A stretch of DNA of 7,588 nucleotides. Source: an uncultured Oscillospiraceae bacterium (lineage in GTDB: Bacteria > Bacillota > Clostridia > Oscillospirales > Acutalibacteraceae). Positions within the stretch are counted from its first letter, which is position 1; each line of letters opens with the position of its first letter. This document shows positions 1-4,495 of the stretch, in pieces. The notes beneath the pieces are model-generated. The model searched no databases, had not been told where the DNA came from, and saw only the letters and a program-made list of their open reading frames with translations. The DNA lies in the NCBI GenBank assembly GCA_902462665.1, contig CABQCM010000058.1, positions 1-7,588 of the forward strand, in the 5' to 3' direction. Position numbers and translations under genes: made by a program.

Positions 1-386
1 GGTTGGAGGGATTGGATCATTGCGACTGTCATGAACTGCGCGACGGTGAGCTTTTTTGGAACCAAATCATGATGGAACATGCTCTGTTTATTCGCGGCCT
101 GCTTGATCCAAGCGAGGATACGCTGATTGACACAGCGGATGATTTTGCTGGAGATTACAAACGCTTGCTCGAGGCCTCTGCCGCGGCCAATGACAGGGCT
201 ATGCGCAGCGGAAATTCGCTTGCGCTGACCAAAAAGTTCCGTGATTTCAAGCGTGCGGGTGTTGAGGGGATCGAAGCATGTCAAATCCGTTCCATCATTC
301 TTCCGCTGCTTGCCGATCATGTCCTGCGTGAAGCAAACCATTATATCCGCCTGCTGGAAAGTTGCGGAACACCTGTTAAAATCTGA
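1..386 (+). CDS. DUF2935 family protein, C-terminal part (5' end outside the window)
   Basis: The reading frame is open from the left edge to a TGA at 384-386, giving about 127 residues. A TTG at base 3 could be read as a start, but there is no room to see a ribosome binding site, so I treat it as an internal Leu of a truncated gene. The sequence looks like the second half of a DUF2935 protein, a Firmicute family of all-helical, ferritin-like bundles that usually carries two similar domains. One helix has an EH pair (E25-H26 counted from base 3, in FWNQIMMEHALFIRGLLDP). A late helix has D105-H106, E110 and H113 (in LADHVLREANHYIRLLE). This spacing suits a metal site, but metal binding is my inference and the family has no settled biochemical role that I know of. 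The helices between are charged and amphipathic. No signal peptide or membrane segment is visible. The gene is followed by a long non-coding region, with a terminator about 130 bp downstream. Confidence 0.85.
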   Translation, partial: LEGLDHCDCHELRDGELFWNQIMMEHALFIRGLLDPSEDTLIDTADDFAGDYKRLLEASAAANDRAMRSGNSLALTKKFRDFKRAGVEGIEACQIRSIILPLLADHVLREANHYIRLLESCGTPVKI

Positions 387-514
387 ATTCATGTGGTTGG
401 GACATCCATGGAGTTGTCTTTGGGAAGCCATTATTTATATATAACCCATTTGTGATAGTTCAAATTACTTCTCAAATTATCCCAAGCGATCTTTTTTTGT
501 GTCACCTTTACACG

Positions 515-546
515 TCGGAACGAGTTACGCTCGTTCCGATTTTTTT
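515..546 (+). terminator. Rho-independent terminator
   Basis: A perfect 10-bp stem, TCGGAACGAG (515-524) with CTCGTTCCGA (530-539), closes a 5-base loop TTACG. It is followed directly by seven T residues (540-546). The T-run is on the + strand side only, so it ends + strand transcripts, most likely that of the DUF2935 gene about 130 bp upstream. Confidence 0.85.
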
Positions 547-666
547 ATAAAAAATCAGTCATCCGCTTTACTGCTCCTCCTCTTCGCAAAAAGTCACGCT
601 TGCTGCGACTGCTCGCTTGCAAACGCGCTTACGACGCCTTCGCAGTGCTACCAATTTTTTTCAAAT

Positions 667-714
667 TGCGAGGGGGTCGAATCCACCCGCCAAATTCGTA
701 AATATATCTTTTTC
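667..714 (+). repeat. T-arm-like repeat, left copy
   Basis: This stretch aligns, with short gaps, to 1648-1694 on the other side of the methyltransferase gene. Both copies start with TGCGAGGG, have CCGCC in the middle and end in an identical 11-mer ATATCTTTTTC (704-714 and 1684-1694). The middle, GGGGG-TCGAATC-CACCC (672-688), resembles a tRNA T-arm that has lost one loop T. No acceptor, D-arm or anticodon arm accompanies it, so it is not a tRNA gene. A hairpin follows about 20 bases later, as it does at the right copy. The origin is unknown; a decayed attachment site or a dispersed intergenic repeat are both possible. Confidence 0.5.
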
Positions 715-733
715 ATGTACCTCTTACATACGT

Positions 734-774
734 CAAAAGAAGTCGATTGTTATAAAAGCGATCGACTTCTTTTG
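734..774. terminator. Long hairpin, possible bidirectional terminator
   Basis: CAAAAGAAGTCGAT (734-747) pairs perfectly over 14 bp with ATCGACTTCTTTTG (761-774). The stem can continue inward with two Watson-Crick and two G-T pairs (748-751 with 757-760) to a 5-base loop. The outer arms give A-runs and T-runs on both strands, so it could stop transcripts from either side, although the + strand tail (GTATTTTG) is not an unbroken T-run. The right arm also contains the proposed -35 box of the methyltransferase promoter, so a regulatory role is equally possible. Confidence 0.55.
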
Positions 775-790
775 TATTTTGTAGTAGAAT
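762..790 (+). promoter_or_regulatory. Probable sigma-A promoter of the methyltransferase gene
   Basis: A -35 like TCGACT (762-767; 4 of 6 matches to TTGACA) is separated by 17 bases from a -10 like TAGAAT (785-790; 5 of 6 matches to TATAAT). The expected start near 797 gives a leader of about 30 bases before the ATG at 828. The local DNA is AT-rich, so chance matches are not excluded. Confidence 0.5.
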
Positions 791-811
791 ATAAGTAAAC
801 TTGCTTATATT
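788..811. promoter_or_regulatory. Operator-like dyad over the transcription start
   Basis: AATATAAG (788-795) and CTTATATT (804-811) are perfect inverted repeats separated by 8 bases, for a 24-bp site. It overlaps the end of the proposed -10 box and the expected transcription start, the usual place for a repressor operator. No regulator gene is present in the window. In RNA it could instead form a hairpin just upstream of the ribosome binding site (816-823). Confidence 0.4.
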
Positions 812-827
812 AGCTGGGAGGTGCAAA

Positions 828-1625
828 ATGGAAAAGGATATTATAAAGCAAAATAAGGAAAGTTGGGATGCGATTGCCGATTCTTTCTTTGGAGTGACAG
901 CTCTTCCTGTTTATGGTTGTTTTATACCTACAGAGGATGAGCTTGGCTTATTTCCTGTACTCACAAATAAGAAAGTGTTGGATATCGGCTGTGGCAGCGG
1001 ACATTCTCTAAAATGGTGTGGCGATAAAGGTGCCAAAGAATTATGGGGGCTTGACTTGTCTACCAAGCAAATTGAAAATGCAACGAAATTCTTATCCGAT
1101 CATCATTATAAACCACAGCTTTTTAATGCCCCTATGGAACAAAATCCTGGTATTCCAGAAAATTATTTTGATATCGTCTACTCAATATATGCCATAGGTT
1201 GGACAGTAGATATACAAACCACTTTTCACCTTGTTTCATCCTATTTGAAGCAAGATGGTATTTTTATATTTAGTTGGGATCATCCATTGATGCATTGTAT
1301 TGAAGCCTCTAATAATACATTGATTTTTTCAGGCAGTTACTTTAAAGAAAAGCCATTTACATTTAAAAAGAATGTAAATATCCCTGCGAATCGCACCAAT
1401 CCGGATCTCAACAAAGAAAGTGGATTCCCTCTGACCCTTTATAACAGACGATTATCGGATTATATAAACGCACTTGCAAAAGCCGGCTTTGCGGTGGAAA
1501 GGGTTGTTGAGGAAACCGACAGAGAAACACTCGATGGCGATTATGCGTTTAGCTCACGATATTACTCACCTTATAAAGCCAAACAATTTCCTCAATCAAT
1601 TGTTTTTAAAGCGAGAAAATTATAA
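828..1625 (+). CDS. Class I SAM-dependent methyltransferase, substrate unknown
   Basis: This 265-residue protein should transfer a methyl group from S-adenosylmethionine to an unidentified small molecule or macromolecule in the cytoplasm. The Rossmann-fold signature is clear: motif I VLDIGCGSG at 50-58, an acidic residue after strand 2 (GLDLS, D76) for the ribose of SAM, the PENYFDIVYS strand-4 region at 110-119, and a post-motif strand GIFIFSWDHP at 144-153. The N-terminal helix NKESWDAIADSF fits Methyltransf_11/25-type enzymes. The C-terminal 100 residues probably form the substrate cap and have no motif I know. I chose the ATG at 828 because GGGAGGTG (816-823) precedes it at good spacing; an upstream in-frame TTG at 801 has none. 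Codon use is rich in AAA, ATA and TTA, unlike the GC-rich housekeeping genes to the right. With its own promoter, dyad and flanking repeats, this suggests horizontal acquisition. The family is certain; the substrate cannot be inferred. Confidence 0.92.
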   Translation: MEKDIIKQNKESWDAIADSFFGVTALPVYGCFIPTEDELGLFPVLTNKKVLDIGCGSGHSLKWCGDKGAKELWGLDLSTKQIENATKFLSDHHYKPQLFNAPMEQNPGIPENYFDIVYSIYAIGWTVDIQTTFHLVSSYLKQDGIFIFSWDHPLMHCIEASNNTLIFSGSYFKEKPFTFKKNVNIPANRTNPDLNKESGFPLTLYNRRLSDYINALAKAGFAVERVVEETDRETLDGDYAFSSRYYSPYKAKQFPQSIVFKARKL

Positions 1626-1647
1626 AGGCAACGAACATAATGTTCAA

Positions 1648-1694
1648 TGCGAGGGTTCAACCCCATCCGCCCAAAACGCAAAAATATCTTTTTC
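1648..1694 (+). repeat. T-arm-like repeat, right copy
   Basis: This is the partner of the repeat at 667-714 and begins 22 bases after the methyltransferase stop codon. It is closer to a real T-arm: GAGGG (1651-1655), loop TTCAACC fitting TTCRANY, then CCATC, which pairs at 4 of 5 positions. It ends in the same 11-mer ATATCTTTTTC. The methyltransferase gene occupies the space immediately upstream, so no complete tRNA is present. Like the left copy it is followed within about 25 bases by a hairpin. Confidence 0.5.
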
Positions 1695-1716
1695 GTAGTC
1701 TCTGAAAGAAAAAACA

Positions 1717-1753
1717 CGAAAACACCTTGTTATTCGGTGTTTCGCAGTTTTTT
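1717..1753 (+). terminator. Rho-independent terminator after the methyltransferase gene
   Basis: AAACACC (1720-1726) pairs with GGTGTTT (1736-1742). Two further pairs (1717-1718 with 1743-1744) form across a bulged A. The loop has 9 bases and the hairpin is followed by CAG and six T residues (1748-1753). It lies about 90 bases past the methyltransferase stop and should end that transcript. Confidence 0.65.
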
Positions 1754-1832
1754 GATTCACTTTCTTTTGAATCACTGAATGCGCCCTTATTTCCTTTTAA
1801 AAGACGGGAGAAAAATATACTTCATCAAACGA

Positions 1833-1881
1833 AACGCCCTGGGAGTTTTATTTTCTCTCCAGGGCGTTGTTTTTGTTTTTC
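1833..1881. terminator. Strong terminator between convergent genes
   Basis: AACGCCCTGG (1833-1842) pairs perfectly with CCAGGGCGTT (1859-1868), and GAG/CTC can extend the stem across a bulged T. On the + strand it is followed by GTTTTTGTTTTTC (1869-1881), an excellent tail. On the minus strand the tail is weaker (TTCGTTTG). It therefore stops + strand read-through towards deoC best, and may also end the deoC transcript about 85 bases past its stop. Confidence 0.75.
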
Positions 1882-1952
1882 ATTATCTGCTTGCCATAGA
1901 CGGCAGCCACGGCAACGAGAATACCGGCCAGCTCTCAAGCATTTTACTTCAC

Positions 1953-2610
1953 CTATTCCCCGGCATACTGCTCGCACAGACGCACCAGGCTGCTCGAGCC
2001 AAGACGGTCGGCGCCCAGGCTCAGCAAATCTTCCGCGTCCTGCAAAGTACGAATTCCGCCGGCCGCCTTAATTTTCAAAGACGGCGCGCAATACTTGCGA
2101 AACAGGGCGATGTCCTCCCGAGTTGCCGCCGGTCGAAAATCCAGTGGAGGTCTTGATAAAATCCGCTCCCGAATCGGACACCACATGGCAAAGCTCGATC
2201 TTTTCCTCTCGGGTCAAAAGACAGGTCTCCACAATGACCTTGAGCAATCCTCCCTCACACGAACGCTTGATTTGACGAATTTCTTCGCCCACATCCGAAA
2301 ATCTGGCGTCCTTGACCATCCCGAGGTGAATGACCATATCCACCTCCAACGCCCCGTTTTGTATTGCCTCGGCTGCTTCAAAGCACTTGGCCGCCGTGGT
2401 AGAATAGCCGTTGGGGAAACCGATGACCGTGCATACTGCCAGACAACCGCGAACATAATCGGCGGCTGTGCGCACATAGCTCGACGGAATACAAACCGAA
2501 GCTACCTTGTGGCGCATTCCCTCGTCGCAAAGGGCGATGATCTGCTCTTTTGTAGCAGTCTGTGCGAGCAGAGTGTGGTCGGTCGCATTCAAAATTCGTT
2601 CGATATCCAT
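1953..2610 (-). pseudogene. deoC: Deoxyribose-phosphate aldolase with a frameshift
   Basis: DeoC is the cytoplasmic aldolase that splits 2-deoxyribose-5-phosphate into glyceraldehyde-3-phosphate and acetaldehyde in deoxynucleoside catabolism. The first part (2610 down to about 2125) encodes 162 residues typical of the family, including the EVDMVI strand with catalytic Asp (D91) and [10 protein letters not shown] with Schiff-base Lys K153. The frame then runs into unrelated residues and stops at 2068. The rest (ATREDIALF to the TAG at 1953-1955) continues in another frame from about 2126 and includes IKAAGGIR, with the second active-site Lys, and LGSSS of the phosphate site. The family has [12 protein letters not shown] here, so two bases appear to be missing in the GCC repeat at 2125-2130. 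Restored, the product would be 219 residues, close to the usual size. The ATG at 2610 has GAAAGGAAAG just upstream. This is either a recent pseudogene or a sequence error; as written the protein lacks its C-terminal catalytic half and would be inactive. Confidence 0.9.
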
Positions 2611-2646
2611 AACCGATCTTTCCTTTCACCGATGTTGAACAGATGC

Positions 2647-2655
2647 ATTACAGCA
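2647..2655 (-). promoter_or_regulatory. Possible extended -10 promoter element for deoC
   Basis: On the minus strand TG-C-TGTAAT (2655 down to 2647) matches the extended -10 pattern TGnTATAAT at all but one base. No convincing -35 lies 17 bases upstream. Transcription from it would start about 30 bases before the deoC ATG. The 121-bp gap after rdgB leaves room for such a separate promoter. Confidence 0.3.
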
Positions 2656-2731
2656 GTACGCGGATTTTTGACTTGAGAGTTTCTTTGCTGTTTTACAGAC
2701 GATTTTGCCTCTCCGCCAATGGCTTAACGCC

Positions 2732-3340
2732 TTATCGCGCTTCGACGTTTCCCTGTAAAAAGGACGGAAGACGCTCCCGCAGAAGCCGCAGCGCTTTTCC
2801 TCGATGGCTTACGCCGTCCTTTTGAGCGTCGTCCATCTGAGAAAAGGTCTTTTCCCCCACCAGAAAGACTGGGTCATAACCAAATCCGTTTACTCCCTGC
2901 GGAGCAAAGGCAATGCTGCCCTCGCATTCTCCCCGTAAGGTCAGGCTGCGCCCATCGGGCAGCACGCAGCAAACAGCACTCACAAAGCGGGCGGTGCGCT
3001 GCGGCGCTGCAACTCCCTCCAAATTGTGCAGCAGATGCTCGGTGCGCTGGCCATCGTTCCAGCCCGGCTCTCCATACCGCGCCGAATAGACCCCCGGCGC
3101 GCCCTCGAGCGCGTCCACACACAGCCCCGAGTCGTCGGCAATGGCGGCGAGGCCGGTTGCCTCGCAGGCCGAACGTGCCTTAAGCAAAGCATTGTCTTCA
3201 AAAGTCTCTCCCGTTTCCTCCACCTCGGGCAGAGGAGAATCCAAATCGGCTTCGCACAGCACCTCAAAGCCCATGGGAGACAAAATCCGTTCCAGCTCCA
3301 GCTTCTTTTTTTGATTTTTGGTCGCGATGATAAATTTCAA
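2732..3340 (-). CDS. rdgB: RdgB/HAM1 family XTP/dITP pyrophosphatase
   Basis: This 202-residue protein, the usual size for the family, hydrolyses dITP, XTP and ITP to the monophosphate and pyrophosphate, keeping deaminated purines out of DNA and RNA. All family signatures are present: ATKNQKK at 6-12, the metal-binding helix GETFEDNALLKA at 44-55, ADDSGL with catalytic Asp at 68-73, EGAPGVYSARY at 79-89, the base-recognition segment NGFGYDPVF at 151-159, and SHRGKAL at 178-184. The start is a TTG at 3340: MKFIIATKN is the expected N-terminus, no in-frame ATG lies near, and a purine-rich AGGGATGGGA lies just upstream. The stop is TAA at 2732-2734. It sits 145 bp after ftsY and 121 bp before deoC on the same strand. 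A role beside deoC in purine and deoxynucleotide turnover is compatible, but the linkage may be accidental. Confidence 0.96.
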   Translation of the reverse strand: MKFIIATKNQKKKLELERILSPMGFEVLCEADLDSPLPEVEETGETFEDNALLKARSACEATGLAAIADDSGLCVDALEGAPGVYSARYGEPGWNDGQRTEHLLHNLEGVAAPQRTARFVSAVCCVLPDGRSLTLRGECEGSIAFAPQGVNGFGYDPVFLVGEKTFSQMDDAQKDGVSHRGKALRLLRERLPSFLQGNVEAR

Positions 3341-3485
3341 TGCAATCCCATCCCTTATTCGTTTCGATTCTAAGCATAGAGGTCTATCCCCGCTTTAACG
3401 CCGCAAAACATCGGTTTGGAGCCATTCATCAATGCTCTTTTTCTTTATCCAGGGATACGTACGCCCCAAAAAATCGGTAACGACA

Positions 3486-4400
3486 CTATTCTTCCTTACC
3501 AAACAGAGCACGGGCAAAGTCCTCGGCCACAAAGGGTTGAAGGTCGTCAATGCCCTCGCCCACCCCGATGAGCTTGACCGGAATGTGCAGCTCATCGTGA
3601 ATGGCCAGCACCACGCCGCCTCGTGCGGTGCCGTCGAGCTTGGTGAGCACGATGCCGGTAATACCGGCCGCCGCCTTAAATTCCCGCGCCTGATTGACCG
3701 CGTTCTGCCCGGTGGTGCCGTCGAGCACCAACAGAGTCTCACAGTCGGCCCCAGGCAGCTCCCGCGCCACAATGCGGGCGATTTTATTCAGCTCGTCCAT
3801 CAGATTTTTCTTGTTGTGCAGCCGGCCCGCCGTATCGCAGATAATCACGTCACTGCCCCGCGCTTTTGCCGCCGAAATGGTGTCGAATACCACGGCGGCC
3901 GGGTCGCTGCCCTCGCTTTGATGAATCATCTCCACACCGGCCCGCTCGGCCCAAACCCCAAGCTGCTCGATAGCGGCGGCGCGGAAGGTATCGGCCGCGC
4001 CAAGAATAACCTTTTTGCCGCTGTTTTTCAAATTGAGAGCAAGCTTGCCGATGGTGGTCGTCTTGCCCGCCCCGTTGACCCCGATGACCAGAATCACCGA
4101 CGGCTTCGTGGACAGATTGAGGGCTTCCCCGCCGCGCAGCATGGCGGCAACCTCCTCATACAGCATCTCGCGCACCTGCGCCGGATCGGTCACATGCTCC
4201 TTTTTCACCCGCTGGCGAAGCTGATCGCACAGCCGGGTGGCGGTGGGCATGCCCACGTCGGCCATGACGAGGATTTCTTCCAGTTCCTCAAACAGCTCCT
4301 CGTCAATCTTCGTGAAAGCGCCCAACATTCCGTCGATGGCCCCGGAGAGCGATTCTCTTGTTTTTTTGAGCCCATTGGCAATCTTGCTAAAAAAGCCCAT
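3486..4400 (-). CDS. ftsY: Signal recognition particle receptor FtsY
   Basis: FtsY is the membrane-associated SRP receptor GTPase. It pairs with Ffh to hand ribosome-nascent-chain complexes to the Sec translocon. The 304-residue protein has a short amphipathic N-terminus (MGFFSKIANGLKKTRESL), an N domain of helices to about residue 95 and a complete G domain. Visible motifs are the P-loop GVNGAGKTT at 107-115, the SRP-GTPase insertion region GAADTFRAAA at 134-143, DTAGR at 189-193, TKLDG at 253-257 and the closing GVGEGIDDLQPF at 279-290. No acidic A domain is present, as is usual in Firmicutes. I chose the ATG at 4400 because AGGAAAGG (4417-4410) is 9 bases upstream; an in-frame ATG at 4409 abuts that site and a TTG at 4475 has none. 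The gene lies about 95 bp downstream of smc, a common clostridial arrangement. I see nothing abnormal in it. Confidence 0.97.
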   Translation of the reverse strand: MGFFSKIANGLKKTRESLSGAIDGMLGAFTKIDEELFEELEEILVMADVGMPTATRLCDQLRQRVKKEHVTDPAQVREMLYEEVAAMLRGGEALNLSTKPSVILVIGVNGAGKTTTIGKLALNLKNSGKKVILGAADTFRAAAIEQLGVWAERAGVEMIHQSEGSDPAAVVFDTISAAKARGSDVIICDTAGRLHNKKNLMDELNKIARIVARELPGADCETLLVLDGTTGQNAVNQAREFKAAAGITGIVLTKLDGTARGGVVLAIHDELHIPVKLIGVGEGIDDLQPFVAEDFARALFGKEE

Positions 4401-4409
4401 GGTATTCAT

Positions 4410-4417
4410 CCTTTCCT
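4410..4417 (-). promoter_or_regulatory. Ribosome binding site that decides the ftsY start
   Basis: AGGAAAGG on the minus strand (4417 down to 4410) touches the ATG at 4409 but is 9 bases from the ATG at 4400. The latter starts the conserved MGFF N-terminus and is the better choice. Confidence 0.7.
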
Positions 4418-4442
4418 GATATGGATTAAAAAAGCTGGTCGG

Positions 4443-4494
4443 CAGAGCAGCCGTAGTGCGCGCAAGCTTCATCAAGCCGTGGTCGTCTGCTCTG
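4443..4494 (-). other. Inverted repeat in the smc-ftsY gap
   Basis: CAGAGCAG (4443-4450) and CTGCTCTG (4487-4494) are perfect 8-bp inverted repeats 36 bases apart, lying between the smc stop and the ftsY start. On the minus strand a run of six T residues follows nine bases after the stem. The wide loop and spaced T-run make a weak terminator or attenuator at best; chance is possible. Confidence 0.25.
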
Positions 4495-4495
4495 T

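Larger units (their letters stand above)
387..827. other. Long intergenic region before the methyltransferase gene
   Basis: These 441 bases hold no gene I can support. From 387 to 514 the DNA is AT-rich and I see nothing in it except T-runs. A terminator follows at 515-546. Bases 547-660 are more GC-rich and lack a recognisable motif; open frames here have no start with a ribosome binding site and run straight through hairpins. A T-arm-like repeat lies at 667-714, a strong hairpin at 734-774, and promoter, dyad and ribosome binding site at 762-823. The shift in composition inside the region suggests it was put together from several pieces. Confidence 0.7.
1626..1952. other. Convergent intergenic region between the methyltransferase gene and deoC
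   Basis: These 327 bases separate two genes that point at each other. They hold the right T-arm-like repeat (1648-1694), a terminator (1717-1753), a small 7-bp inverted repeat (TGATTCA 1753-1759 with TGAATCA 1768-1774) and a second, strong terminator (1833-1881). I see no gene with a start and ribosome binding site. Bases 1882-1952 show nothing recognisable. Confidence 0.7.

Noticed and set aside
667..714. A complete tRNA gene suggested by the T-loop-like sequence
   Set aside because: No acceptor, D-arm or anticodon arm can be folded around it; only the T-arm-like part exists.
499..798. Open frame of about 99 codons on the + strand before the methyltransferase gene
   Set aside because: It runs through a perfect terminator, the T-arm-like repeat, the 14-bp hairpin and the promoter, has no ribosome binding site and resembles no protein family.
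801..827. Nine-residue N-terminal extension of the methyltransferase from a TTG
   Set aside because: It overlaps the proposed dyad and ribosome binding site; the ATG at 828 has GGGAGGTG at correct spacing.
1848..1934. Minus-strand 29-codon open stretch (AGILVAVAAVYGK...) after deoC
   Set aside because: It looks like a membrane helix but has no good start codon or ribosome binding site and ends inside the terminator stem.
1727..2156. Overlapping + strand open frames of 114-125 codons
   Set aside because: They cross the strong terminator and lie antisense to the conserved C-terminal part of deoC; no start signals.
2095..2676. Long + strand frame of 193 codons
   Set aside because: It is antisense to deoC, which is clearly the conserved coding strand even with the frameshift.
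3395..3485. 31-codon tail in another frame past the ftsY stop, considered as a frameshifted FtsY C-terminus
   Set aside because: FtsY already ends normally after its closing GVGEGIDDLQPF motif, and the tail has no FtsY-like sequence.
4401..4475. N-terminal extension of FtsY from 4475 or 4409
   Set aside because: No ribosome binding site at 4475, and the one near 4409 abuts that ATG; 4400 fits both spacing and the conserved MGFF start.
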